Below, piece by piece: positions 38,644-48,652 of a stretch of 64,000 nt of DNA. This stretch comes from Solirubrobacter sp963837485. Lineage in GTDB: Bacteria; Actinomycetota; Thermoleophilia; Solirubrobacterales; Solirubrobacteraceae. The first letter of the stretch is position 1. The number at the start of each line of letters is the position of its first letter. The notes below the pieces were generated by a model, which was not told where the DNA came from, searched no databases, and saw only the letters and a program-made list of their open reading frames with translations. The stretch covers positions 1 to 64,000 of the forward strand of contig CAWINP010000010.1 in the NCBI GenBank assembly GCA_963837485.1, written 5' to 3'. A program made the translations under genes and the position numbers.

Positions 38644-39984
38644 CTAGCTGGAAGTGAGCAGATCGACGGAGCCGTCGAACTGCCAAAGGGGATTTGGTGC
38701 GTCTCCCGTTGAGGTGTGGACCTGGAAGAAGCCGTTGACTGCCTGTGGTCCGTCGCCATCGGCGACGTAGCGCCCGTCCGGGGTGACATCGAGCTGATAG
38801 ATGGCCGAGCCGGTTGCCGTGGCACGCGGGAGGTGCCACGTCACGACACAGCGCCAGTCATTGCCCGGTCCGGAATCGTCGACAAGCGAACCGCCCTTGT
38901 CGCAGGAGGCGCTGGTCCGCAGGTGCGCCTCGGTGACGTCGGGGCGATGCAGCTGCGCGGTCTGCATGCGGTACAGATGCGCGAACGAGGTCGCGAGCGA
39001 GCGATCGAGCTTGGCCTTGTCGATCCCGGAGCCGGAGGCCGGCGTGGCGCCGGCGATCACCGCGACGGTGACGGCGAGCAGGGCCGCCAGCGGCAGCACC
39101 GCCCGCACGAGGACGCGGCGGCCGACCCCGTCGTAGGCCAGGTCGGTGAAGTCGCGGCGCATGAACAGCCGGTAGGCCAGCGCGGAAGCGGTCATCGCCC
39201 AGGCGAGGCTGACCGCGACGCCGACCACGAGCGGGCCGGTGTGGGCCGGGTCGGTGAACAGCCCGCGCCAGCCGATGAACGCGTAGCTCGGCAGGGCCAC
39301 GCGCACCACCACGGGCAGCGGAAGCAGCTGCGCGATCCCCAGCAGCAGGGCAAGCAGCGCCGGGATCACCAGCCCCATCGGAGAGCGGCCGAGCGCCACC
39401 GAGCCGAGCAGCCCGACCCCGGCGAACGCCAGCGTCGGCGCCAGCACGCTGGCCCAGGCGAGCAGGACCGCACCGGCGGCCTGGCCGGGCGCGAGCAGAT
39501 GCCCGTCGAGGCCGACCAGCGGCCGATTGCCGACCGCCGCCAGCCCGCCGGCGATGCCCGAGGCCGCCAATCCGATCGCCAGCGCCACGATGACGGTGAG
39601 GCTCGCCAGTGCCTTGGCCACGAAGATCCGCCGCGGCGAGCGCACCGCGACGAGCAGGTGTCGCCAGGTGCCGAGCCGGTCCTCGGAGGCGAAGACGTCG
39701 CCGGCGACCAGCGACGTCAGCAGCGGCAGCACCCAGCTACAGCAGAACGTCAGCACCACCAACGCTCCCGCCCAGCCGGTCTGACCCATCCAGCGGCCGA
39801 AGACCGTGTCCGACGGCAACGAGCTCTGCCGACTGATGATCGCCACGAGCAGCACCGGGCCGAGCCAGCAGGCCAGCAGCGCCAGGCGGACCGGCCACTG
39901 GGCGAGCAGCTTGATCAGTTCGAACCGGTAGCTGCGCCGAACGGGGGCGCCGGTCCTCGATCGCGTGAGGGTCGCGGAGCTCAC
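38644..39984 (-). CDS. ABC-2 permease fused to a Cys-containing extracytoplasmic domain
   Basis: The protein has about 446 aa from GTG 39984, overlapping the ATPase stop. About six membrane helices occupy residues 20-325, with the conserved loop LVAGDVFASEDRLGTWRHLL. A further C-terminal domain of about 120 residues follows: ATSFAHLYRMQTAQLHR, then TSASCDKGGSLVDDSGPGND and WRCVVTW. That domain matches the separate lipoprotein at 48227-48652 (APTFEHMYRFKQQLEG, SNWVCTITF). The permease part matches that of the protein at 48649-50481. It forms an exporter with the ATPase upstream; the substrate is unknown. Confidence 0.85.
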   Translation of the reverse strand: MSSATLTRSRTGAPVRRSYRFELIKLLAQWPVRLALLACWLGPVLLVAIISRQSSLPSDTVFGRWMGQTGWAGALVVLTFCCSWVLPLLTSLVAGDVFASEDRLGTWRHLLVAVRSPRRIFVAKALASLTVIVALAIGLAASGIAGGLAAVGNRPLVGLDGHLLAPGQAAGAVLLAWASVLAPTLAFAGVGLLGSVALGRSPMGLVIPALLALLLGIAQLLPLPVVVRVALPSYAFIGWRGLFTDPAHTGPLVVGVAVSLAWAMTASALAYRLFMRRDFTDLAYDGVGRRVLVRAVLPLAALLAVTVAVIAGATPASGSGIDKAKLDRSLATSFAHLYRMQTAQLHRPDVTEAHLRTSASCDKGGSLVDDSGPGNDWRCVVTWHLPRATATGSAIYQLDVTPDGRYVADGDGPQAVNGFFQVHTSTGDAPNPLWQFDGSVDLLTSS

Positions 39985-40865
39985 GGGTCCTCGCTCGGTG
40001 CGGTCAGGGCCAGGAAGGCCGCCTCCAGCGGCGCCACGACCGGCGCCAGCTCGCGCACGCCCACGCCGGCTCCGACCAGGCTCGCGACGAGGTCGTCCAG
40101 GGCCGGCACCGCCGCGCGCACCAGGAGCGCCTCGGCGTCGTGACGCCCGTCCGGGAGCACGCGCAACCCCGGCGTCTCGGCCGCGACTTGCCGCGCGGCG
40201 GCGGAATCGGAGGTACGCAGCCGGTAGTCGAGCTCGTCGGTGTCGGCGACGAGCTGGCTGAGCGGGCCGGAGAAGACCACCCGGCCGGTGGCGAGGAGCG
40301 TGACCTCGCTGCACAGCGCGGCCAGGTCATCCATCCGGTGGCTGGAGAGCACGACCGCGGTGCCCTGCGCCGCCAGCCCGGTCAGCACACGGTGCACGTG
40401 ACGGGTGCCGGCGGGATCGAGGCCGTTCGCCGGTTCGTCGAGCACCAGCAGCCGAGGCCTGGTCAGCAGCGCCGCGGCAAGTCCGAGACGCTGTCGCATC
40501 CCGAGCGAGAAGCCGCGGACGCGGTCGTCTGCGACGTCGGTGAGCCCGACCTGCTCCAGCGCGTCGCCGATGCCGGCGGAGCCGTCGCCCCGCAAGCGGG
40601 CCAGCGCGGCAAGGTTCTGCCGCGCGGTGAGCGCGGGATACAGACCCGGCCCATCGACAAATCCCGCGACTCCGCCGGGCAGTTCTCGCACCGGACTGCC
40701 GAGAATCTCCAGATCGCCGCCGTCGGCCTTGGCCAGCCCGAGGAGCAGGCCCAGCAGCGTCGTCTTGCCGGCCCCGTTGGGTCCGACCAGACCATGCACC
40801 CGGCCCTCCGCGACCTCGAGGTCGACGCCGTCAAGGGCGACGACCTCGCCGAACGACTTGCTCAC
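39981..40865 (-). CDS. ABC transporter ATP-binding protein (ABC-2 type)
   Basis: At least 294 aa from GTG 40865. The frame is open further upstream to the end of the phosphoesterase gene, and the true start may be a little earlier (VRARGVSKSF). Walker A is GLVGPNGAGKTTLLG, the signature is FSLGMRQRLGLAAALL, Walker B is LLVLDEPANGLDPAG and the switch is VVLSSHRMDDLA. The short C-terminal domain (GVGVRELAPVVAPLEAAFLAL) resembles that of the fused ATPase at 50481. It lies between the phosphoesterase (80 bp upstream) and its permease (overlapping). Confidence 0.9.
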   Translation of the reverse strand: MSKSFGEVVALDGVDLEVAEGRVHGLVGPNGAGKTTLLGLLLGLAKADGGDLEILGSPVRELPGGVAGFVDGPGLYPALTARQNLAALARLRGDGSAGIGDALEQVGLTDVADDRVRGFSLGMRQRLGLAAALLTRPRLLVLDEPANGLDPAGTRHVHRVLTGLAAQGTAVVLSSHRMDDLAALCSEVTLLATGRVVFSGPLSQLVADTDELDYRLRTSDSAAARQVAAETPGLRVLPDGRHDAEALLVRAAVPALDDLVASLVGAGVGVRELAPVVAPLEAAFLALTAPSEDP

Positions 40866-40945
40866 GCCGCGCGCACGAACGGCAAGCCGCTCCGGCCCGC
40901 CGGAGAACCGGCGGGCCTGCGCGTGATCGGTTGTCCGGAGACCCG

Positions 40946-43795
40946 TCAGTTCGTGTCCGGGCTCGGGATGTAGGCGCCCGGGACCTGCGACGGAGCGTAG
41001 ATCTCCGAGTCCCCTGGGTAGGGCACCTTCCAGCTGTGGGCCTGGTACCACGTGTACCGGTTCATCTGCTCCGGGTTGGCGTAGTCGGGAATCGCACCGT
41101 TGCCGGTGGTCTTCTGCTTGCCGAGCCAGGTCTGCCAGGCAGCGGCCGTCGCCTGCTCGTCCGCGGGCACCGCGGCCTTCTCGAACTCCGCCTGGTTGAG
41201 CTGCGTCGCCGCGGCTCCGGTCTGACCCAGCGTGTCCAGGCCGCAGGCCGGAGCGGTCTTGATCGCCTCGGTCAGCGGCACCTGGTTCGGCACCGCGGAG
41301 AAGGGCCGGAAGTCCGGCTTGTTGGTGAACGCGCCGTACATCGGCGTCGCCGCGGCGAGCTTCTCGTTCAGCGGCTGGGCGCCGAGGATCTGCTCGATCG
41401 TGCGGACCATGTTGATCTGCGAGTAGTAGGTGCTGTCGACCACGCCGTGCGCCGCCCACGGGCTGATGATCTGCACCGGCGCGCGGTGCCCGTCGACGTG
41501 GTCGGCGCCGTCCTGGCTGTCGTCCTCGACCACGAAGATCGCGGAGTCTTGCCAGTACGGGCTGTGAGAGATCTCGTCGACGATCTTGCCCACGGCGAGG
41601 TCACCGTCGGCGACCTGCGCCTCCGGGTCGGGCGGACCACCGGTGTGGTCGCTGGAGAGCCACATCATGTTGAAGTTGGCGGGGCCGTTCTTCTCGAAGT
41701 CCTGCTTCCAGATCTGGTAGCGGTAGATGTCCGGGATTCCTTCGTCGAACGGCGGAGACTGCGGGTTGGTGATGGCGTTCAGCGACGGGATCACCGAGCC
41801 GTAGTTGCCCTTCAACTCGGGAGCGGTCAGCTGCGCCGGGTCACCGCCCGCGTCGACGCTCTTGACCGCGCAGTAGTACTGCTGCCACGAACCGGACGGC
41901 TTGCCCTCGGTGAACTCGAACTCACCGAAATTGCGCGCCGTGTTGCCGGCGTCCTCGGCGGCGGTCCACAGGAAGCCCGAACGCTGGTGGCCGAGCACGT
42001 CCTCCTCGGTGTCATAGCTGCGCTGGTACTCACCCGCGGACGACTCCGTGTACTCGGGGTTGTCACCCTGCATCAGCCAGTTGTGACCCTCGGCCGAGTT
42101 CGTGCCGACGTCGTAGACGTTGTCATAGAGACCGAACTGCCGGGCCAGCGCGTGCTGGTTCGGCGTGACCTTGGCGCCGAACTGCGCCAGCGTCGCGTCG
42201 CCGTTGCCCTCGGCCATGTCGCCGTAGACCTGGTCGTAGGTGCGGTTCTCCTTGACCAGCAGAAAGACGTGCTTGATCGTCGACGGGTCACCGACGCGCG
42301 ACGGGACCGGCACCGGGGCGGCCTTCTTGCCCTTGGCCTGCTGGACGTCGTTGTCGCCCCAGCCGTTCTGGGCGAAAACCGTGTCGGTGTAGGCCTTCTT
42401 GATGTCCTTGTCCTTCGGCAGGGTGAAGCGGGTCAGCGAGCCCGTGGTGCTGTGCGTGCCGTGACCCACCGCGACCGTGGTGCCCTGACCCTTGTTGAAG
42501 GAGAGGTTGGGGCCGCGGGCGTCGATGCCGCGGGTGTTGGTGACGACGACCTGGTTGCCGACGGTCGCCACCGTCTTGGGGTAGTAGTCGGTCGGCACCA
42601 GGCCGATGTAGTTCACCGGCTGCTGCGGCTTGCCGTTGTACTGGTAGACGGCGACGGCGTTCGCACGGCCGAGGCTGACCAGCAGGTGACCATTCTCGGT
42701 CATCGCGATGCTGTTCGGGTGATACCCGATATCCGACGTCGGCCACGGCTTGGTCTCGATCGTCTGCACGACCTGATCGGTCTTGGTGTTGATGACCGAA
42801 ACCGTGTCGTCGTTGGTATTGGCGACGAACAGCGCGCCAGCGGCCTTCTTCGCCTTCTTTCCGGCAGCCTGAGCGTTCGGTTGGAAGTACATCGCGGTCG
42901 GGTGCAGCCCGACGGGGATGGTCGCGACCGCAGGCGACACCTGCGTGGTGTCGATGACGCTGACGGTTCCGGTCGTCGACGTGCCGAGGTACGTGTTGGC
43001 CGGAACGGCGCTGCCGTAGGAGTCCATGGTCGACTCGCCGCCATGGGCCTGACGCCCGCCCTCGTTGCTCACGTAGAGCTTCTTGCCCACGAACGCGAGC
43101 TCACGCGGGGCGATGCCGACGTTCCACGTGCGCTCGACCGCGCCGGTGCTGGGGTCCATCGCCACGACGGTGTTCTCGCCGTTGATCGCGGCGAACAGGG
43201 TCTGCCCGTCGGGCGAGTACTTGATCTGCCCCACCAGGGCGGCATGGCCGCCCACCGCCGGGATCGAGATCGTGGTCGGCGTGCCGAGCGTGCCGTCGCC
43301 GTTGACGGGGAACCGAGACACCGCGGTCTGCTCCGGAACCCAGAGGTAGTGGCCGTCGGGCGAGAACGTCGGACCTTCCTGGCCGACGGTGCCGTTGGTG
43401 AACCGCTGGTTGGCCGCGGCTGCGGTGCCGACCGTCCACACGAGCTTGTAGGTCGACAGGTCGAAGATGTGCAGGACCACCGACTTGTCGGCGCTGGTCG
43501 CTGCGAGGAAGCGCCCGTCCGGGCTGACCGTCGAGCCCATGAACTTGCCGGTCTGGGTGAGCAGACGGTCACCGAGCGGCTTGATGATCTGGTCGTCGGA
43601 GACCTGGATCCCGTTGGCGTACTCGGTGCCGACCTGGTTGTGGCCGAACCCCACGGTCGAGGCGTAGGTCGCTCCCGCGCCGGCGAGGACGACGGCGGTG
43701 GCGGCGAACGCGACGACGCGGGATCGACGGCCGCTCCCGCCGGAGCCTCTCGAGGCTCGTCGGCGTCGTCGCGTGACCTGGATACGGCTGCGCAT
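40946..43795 (-). CDS. Secreted beta-propeller / phosphoesterase (alkaline phosphatase-like) protein
   Basis: The protein has 949 aa. An N-terminal Arg-rich stretch and hydrophobic segment (VVAFAATAVVLAGAGATYAS) export or anchor it. Residues about 60-490 form a YncE-like seven-bladed propeller (SPDGRFLAATSADKSV, TVSVIDTTQ, ALFVANTNDDTVSVI). Residues about 505-800 form a PF04185-type phosphoesterase domain: IKHVFLLVKENRTYDQVYG (metal/nucleophile region), SAEGHNWLMQ, MMWLSSDHTGG and FVVEDDSQDGADHVDGHRAP. A C-terminal tail with SWKVPYPGD follows. It closely matches the gene at 44572 in domain order and many motifs. First gene of a minus-strand operon with an ABC exporter; the phosphoester substrate is unknown. 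Confidence 0.9.
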   Translation of the reverse strand: MRSRIQVTRRRRRASRGSGGSGRRSRVVAFAATAVVLAGAGATYASTVGFGHNQVGTEYANGIQVSDDQIIKPLGDRLLTQTGKFMGSTVSPDGRFLAATSADKSVVLHIFDLSTYKLVWTVGTAAAANQRFTNGTVGQEGPTFSPDGHYLWVPEQTAVSRFPVNGDGTLGTPTTISIPAVGGHAALVGQIKYSPDGQTLFAAINGENTVVAMDPSTGAVERTWNVGIAPRELAFVGKKLYVSNEGGRQAHGGESTMDSYGSAVPANTYLGTSTTGTVSVIDTTQVSPAVATIPVGLHPTAMYFQPNAQAAGKKAKKAAGALFVANTNDDTVSVINTKTDQVVQTIETKPWPTSDIGYHPNSIAMTENGHLLVSLGRANAVAVYQYNGKPQQPVNYIGLVPTDYYPKTVATVGNQVVVTNTRGIDARGPNLSFNKGQGTTVAVGHGTHSTTGSLTRFTLPKDKDIKKAYTDTVFAQNGWGDNDVQQAKGKKAAPVPVPSRVGDPSTIKHVFLLVKENRTYDQVYGDMAEGNGDATLAQFGAKVTPNQHALARQFGLYDNVYDVGTNSAEGHNWLMQGDNPEYTESSAGEYQRSYDTEEDVLGHQRSGFLWTAAEDAGNTARNFGEFEFTEGKPSGSWQQYYCAVKSVDAGGDPAQLTAPELKGNYGSVIPSLNAITNPQSPPFDEGIPDIYRYQIWKQDFEKNGPANFNMMWLSSDHTGGPPDPEAQVADGDLAVGKIVDEISHSPYWQDSAIFVVEDDSQDGADHVDGHRAPVQIISPWAAHGVVDSTYYSQINMVRTIEQILGAQPLNEKLAAATPMYGAFTNKPDFRPFSAVPNQVPLTEAIKTAPACGLDTLGQTGAAATQLNQAEFEKAAVPADEQATAAAWQTWLGKQKTTGNGAIPDYANPEQMNRYTWYQAHSWKVPYPGDSEIYAPSQVPGAYIPSPDTN

Positions 43796-43915
43796 CAGCT
43801 ACCCCCTGCGTGGTGAAACACGGCAGCGGAATGCTTAGGACCGGGAGCGGGCGTGCGGGTAACCCGCTCGTGAACCGTGAAGGCTTCATGAACGGTCGCC
43901 GCGGCGGGCTCGTCC

Positions 43916-44365
43916 TCAGCGGGCGATGCGCACGACGCGCCTGACGGTCGGGCCGCCGGCGATCGCGACGGCGATCGCGACGGCGATCGTGGCGCGGATC
44001 GAGCGCCGGCGTAGGCGGCTGAGCGTGCGGACGACGCGCGGCGCGAGCTTGAGCGTCACGGTCGCGGTCGAGCGCACCGTCGTCGTGGCGGTCGCGAGGG
44101 TGCGCTGCCGTAGCCCGTCGCGCGTGGCCGTGGCCGCCGACGCGACGAGCCTGGCGCGAACCGGGCACGGACTCGCGCAGGTGACCGCGATCGCGATCCG
44201 CCCGTGCCGTCCGCTCCCCGGGATCCGGGCGGTCGGGCGCGCCGGCGCGACCGGGGGCGCGGCCGCGGGTGGCGCGGCCGCCGGCGGCGCCGGGGCGGGC
44301 ACTGGGCGTGAGCCGGGCACCGCCACCGACGCGGGGCGGTGGTTGTCGAGCCGCTCGCGCGCCAT
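43916..44365 (-). CDS. Pro/Ala-rich protein with a small beta domain, hypothetical
   Basis: The protein has 149 aa from ATG 44365. A low-complexity Pro/Ala segment (APAPPAAAPPAAAPPVAPA) precedes a Ser/Thr/Arg-rich domain resembling the C-terminal beta domain of secreted proteins of this lineage (RIAIAVTCASPCPVRARL, TVTLKLAPRVVRTLSRL). No signal peptide is visible, so it could be the tail of a longer gene. It lies between the two phosphoesterase genes. Confidence 0.4.
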   Translation of the reverse strand: MARERLDNHRPASVAVPGSRPVPAPAPPAAAPPAAAPPVAPARPTARIPGSGRHGRIAIAVTCASPCPVRARLVASAATATRDGLRQRTLATATTTVRSTATVTLKLAPRVVRTLSRLRRRSIRATIAVAIAVAIAGGPTVRRVVRIAR

Positions 44366-44571
44366 CCTCCGGCCACGATTGGCACGTGGTGAAGATCTGA
44401 CAATCGGTGGCGCGCTCTGAGGTTCTGATCCGGCCTGGGGTCACCGGATCGTAACCATCGGTGGGGTGAGGGCGAGACGATGTGTTCGGCCGCCGCGGTC
44501 TGGGCGCCGGCTCTCTGATACGCATGCCCGGGGGTGGTAGGGACCCCGGGGGAAAGGCACACGCCACGTCC

Positions 44572-47500
44572 ATGTTCGCTCGCCTCGTGCAGCGCGCGTC
44601 TGCGCGCCCGCGGTTTGTCGCGGCCGGGTCGGTCCTTGTCGTACTGGCGCTGTCCGGCGTCGCGGCCGCCGCCGTCGGCGGCCTCCACGGCGTCAATCAC
44701 GTGTTCGGGTTCAGCAGGACCGGCGACGTGGTCAACGGCCGCGTCCTGCTGCCGGACAACCAGTGGATCTCGCCCTTCGGCAAGCGCTTCACGATCCAGG
44801 ACCACACGGCGCTGGGCAGCGCGGTGAGCCCCGACGGCACCAAGATCGCCGTGTCGGAGTCCGGTGCGGTGCTGGGCATCCTCGACGCGGCCACTGGCAG
44901 CTCCGTCCAGGCCGTCTCGGTCGGAGGCGACGGCTCGGAAGGCGCCGACCCGCCGGTCTACTCCCCGGACGGGACGTCCCTATGGGTGCCGCAGTCCGAC
45001 GACCTGATCCGCTTCGCGGTCGCCGCCGACGGCACCGTCACGAAGACCGCCACGATCGCGCTGAGCAGCGGCCTGCCCTCCGGCATGGCGTTCTCGGCCG
45101 ACGGGACGCAGCTGTACGTCGCGCTCAACGGCAAGAACACGCTCGGCGTCATCGACACGGCGACCAACACGCTGACCAAGCAGATCCCGGTCGGCAATGC
45201 GCCGCGCGGCGTCGTGATCGCCGGCCACGAGGCGTTCGTGGCCAACGAGGGCGGCCGGCCGGCGAAGCCGGGCGACACGACCAACGACTCCTTCGGCACG
45301 CCGATCGTCTCGGACCCGAGCACGGGCGCCGCGACGACGGGCACGGTGTCGGTCGTCGACCTCGTGAGCCAGGCCGAGACCACGACGCTCAAGGTCGGCC
45401 TGGAGCCCACGGTCGAGTACCTCAACGGCGGCACGCTGTTCGTGGCGAACTCCAACAACGACAGCGTCTCGATCATCGACACGCGGACTCACAGGCTCCA
45501 GCAGACGTTCAACGTCAACCCGCTGCCCGGCACGACGGTCGGCAGCAACCCGAACGGCATCACGATGCCCGACCCGCAGCACGTGCTGGTGAGCATCGGG
45601 CGTGACAACGCGGTCGCGGTCTACAAGTACAACGGCCCGACGTTCCCGATCGCAATATCAGGGCCTGATCCCCACCGACTCCTACCCGATCGACGTCCAG
45701 TACGACGCTCCGCTGGGCCGCGTCGTGGTCACCAACGTCAAGGGGATCGGCGCACGCGGGACGCCGAACTCGGCCACCACCGGCGGCGGCGGCGCCCTCG
45801 GCCGCAACAACTACGACTACACCGGCTCGCTCACGACGTTCGCGATGCCGGCGAGTCAGATGCTCGGCGACCTCACCCATCAGGTCTTCGAGAACAACGA
45901 CTGGCGCAAGCTGGTCGACGAGGGCCGGCACCTCAGCAGGCACGAGCGGCCTTCGGCGATCCCCGCCTTCCTCGGAGGCCGGTCGCCGATCAAGCACGTC
46001 TTCCTGATCATCAAGGAGAACCGCACCTACGATCAGGTGCTGGGCGACATCGGCAAGGGCGAGAGCAGCGCGGCGCTGACCAGCTACGGCCAGGCGACCA
46101 CGCCCAATCAGCACGCGCTCGCCAACCAGTTCACGCTGTTCGACAACTTCTACGACGAGGGCAACCTGTCCGCCGACGGCCACAACTGGCTGATGCAGGC
46201 GGACGCCAACGACTACCTCGAGAAGCAGTTCGGCGCCTTCGTGCGCAGCTACCCCTTCAACGGCGGCGACGCGCTGGCCTACCAGCGAGACGGCTTCCTG
46301 TGGAACGCGGCCCAGCGGGCCGGCAACACGGTGCGCAACTACGGCGAGTACGAGAGTCACATCACGCTGCCGTCGCCGACGCCGCATTGGAACGACTGGT
46401 GGCATGACCACCTCGTCATGACGGGCAAGCTCGACGAGCCGCTGAAGATCAGCTCCTCCAAGAGCTACTCGGACGTCCCGTCGCTCAACGACATCTCGAA
46501 CGCCGCCTTCCCGATGTTCGACACCGACATCCCGGACCAGTACCGGGCCGACATCTGGGAGAAGGACTTCGACGCCGCCCTGAAGAAGGGCGGCACGCTG
46601 CCCAACCTGACGCTGATGTCGCTGCCCTCCGACCACACGGGCGGCGGTCCGGGGCCGGTCGAGCAGGTCGCCGACAACGACCTCGCCGTCGGCCGCATGA
46701 TCGACGACATCTCGCACAGCAAGTACTGGAGCAGCAGCGCGGTGTTCGTGCTCGAGGACGACACCCAGGCCGGCACCGACCACATCGACGGCCATCGCGG
46801 CCCGCTCTACATCGCCAGTCCGTACGTCAGCCACGACGCGATCAACAGCGAGTACTTCACCCAGCTCAATGTCGTCAAGACGATCGAGCAGATCCTCGGC
46901 ATCCAGCCCATGAACCAGGAGGACCGGGCCGCCGAGCCGATGTGGAGCGCGTTCACCGACAAGGCGGACCTGACGCCGTTCAACGCGCTCCCCGTGCCCG
47001 CCGCCGACCCGCCGGCGCCGCCGACGCCGGTGTCCGCCGCGGCGTGCTCGTCACAGGCCCCGAGCGCGGCGCAGACCACCGCCACGCCGCCTTGGACGAC
47101 GGTCGCAGGCGCCTCGGCGCTCGACGTGGTCGCCGGCGACACCTACTACGCCGTCAAGAACGGCTGCGTTGAGGGCGACATCGGGACGCGCACGGCCGGC
47201 AACGGCGGTCTGGGCACGCTCGGCGCGGGCTGGCTGGCCAACTTCGGCATCACCGACAGCCTCCACCAGGAGGAGTTCGACTGGAGCGAGCTGGACCTGA
47301 CGACGAAGGACTATCTGCACCCGATCGTCACCTCCGCCATCTGGGGCCTCACCGCCGCGACGCTGCCGCTGCCCAACGTCTCGGTCGAGAACGGCAACAC
47401 GGTCGTCGCGTCCGGGACCGGCAAGCAGCAGAACGGCGACACCACCAACAAGGTCCAGGCGACGATGCGGACGACCGCGGTGGCCGGCGTGCCGGCGATC

Positions 47501-48220
47501 AAGCTGTCGCTCACTCTGCACAACACCGACGCGGCCGAGTATCACGGCTTCGTCCACTACCAGCTCGATCCCGACACGTCCAACGACGTGACCTACGTCC
47601 CGGGCGTCAGCGGGGGCAACCCCGACTTCGTGTTCTCCGGCTGGACGTCGAACTTCCTCTTCCACGACAACGACAGCTCGATCGCGAACCCGGCCGACGG
47701 GCTGGTGTGGGATTCCTCGCAGCCGATCGCGGCGCTCGAGGGCCAGAACCTCAACGGCATCACCTACGGCATCTGGTTCAACGCCGACGTGCCGGCCGGC
47801 GGCGACAAGACCCTCACCTGGTACCAGGTGCAGGACTACCCCGGGCAGTTCGACAAGCAGTCGAACATCGTCAAGTGGGCGAACCAGCTGCTGGGCAAGC
47901 CGGCGGCGGCGTCCCGCGCGGTCGCCACCGCGGCCAAGGCCAAGACGGCGCCCCGCCTGCTGTCGGCCGCGACGCTGGCCACGACCGGAGCGCCGGCCAA
48001 GTACCGCAAGATCGCGGCGGCGTGGGTGAGCTGGTCGAGCAAGCAGCACCTCGGCGGGCGCCGTCCCGCGGTCGACTTCGTCAACTCGGCCCAGCTCAAC
48101 CGGCTGGACTGGTACCTGGTCAAGCAGTGGCGCAAGCCCTACCCGGGGGACAAGAAGATCCTCGCCCCCGACCAGGTGCCCGGGCACAACCTGCCGGCCG
48201 GCTACCTCGGCGAGGGCTGA
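44572..48220 (+). pseudogene. Secreted beta-propeller / phosphoesterase protein (paralogue), one frameshift
   Basis: ATG 44572 begins a signal-anchor (FVAAGSVLVVLALSGVAAAA). The propeller (GSAVSPDGTKIAVSESGAV, TLFVANSNNDSVSIIDT) runs to about 45650, where one lost base changes the frame before QYQGLIPTDSYPIDVQY. The phosphoesterase domain follows: IKHVFLIIKENRTYDQVLG, SADGHNWLMQ, LMSLPSDHTGGG and FVLEDDTQAGTDHIDGHRGP. A second C-terminal beta-sandwich (LKLSLTLHNTDAAEYHGF) and the tail QWRKPYPGDKKILAPDQVPG end the protein at about 1215 aa. It is longer than the paralogue at 40946 by that extra sandwich. Its stop lies 7 bp from the convergent lipoprotein gene. Confidence 0.87.
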
Positions 48221-48226
48221 GCGCGT

Positions 48227-48652
48227 CTACGTCGCGGGGAAGCAGCCGTCGACCGCGTAGATCGGGTCGGCGACCGTCTTCCCCGCGCGCGTACGGATGG
48301 TCTGACCGCCGAGCTGGAGCGGGGTGCCCTCGGCGGTCCAGCATCCATCGGGCTTCACCGTGAGGTTCCAGTTGAAGCTCACCGGCGTGTCGGGCCCGTC
48401 GACGAGGAACGTGATCGTGCAGACCCAGTTCGAGCCGGCGCCCGTGTCGGCAACGCTCGCGTCGCCCCTCACGCAATGCGCCCTGGTGTCGAGCGGCTTC
48501 GCCGTCGAGGCGCCCTCGAGCTGCTGCTTGAAGCGGTACATGTGCTCGAACGTGGGCGCGACGGAGCGGCTCACGCGATCGCTGGTGATCCCCGTCGTCG
48601 AGCACCCGGCCGCGACCGCGGCGAGCCCTACGAGAGCGAGCGCGCGAGTCAT
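48227..48652 (-). CDS. Lipoprotein homologous to the permease C-terminal domain of the neighbouring cluster
   Basis: The protein has 141 aa. Signal and lipobox LALVGLAAVAAGCS place the acylated Cys at about residue 17. The mature part has APTFEHMYRFKQQLEG, AHCVRGDASVADTGAGSNW and VCTITFLV, then DGCWTAEGTP and DGCFPAT. The positions of TF-H-YR, the first Cys, G-NW-C and the following strand match the C-terminal domain fused to the permease at 38644. ATG 48652 overlaps the stop of the upstream ATPase-permease gene (ATGA). Probably an outside partner of that exporter. Confidence 0.8.
   Translation of the reverse strand: MTRALALVGLAAVAAGCSTTGITSDRVSRSVAPTFEHMYRFKQQLEGASTAKPLDTRAHCVRGDASVADTGAGSNWVCTITFLVDGPDTPVSFNWNLTVKPDGCWTAEGTPLQLGGQTIRTRAGKTVADPIYAVDGCFPAT

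Noticed and set aside
40931..43816. A plus-strand frame of 961 codons over the phosphoesterase gene
   Set aside because: It is the antisense shadow of the minus-strand propeller-phosphoesterase, whose motifs are unmistakable.
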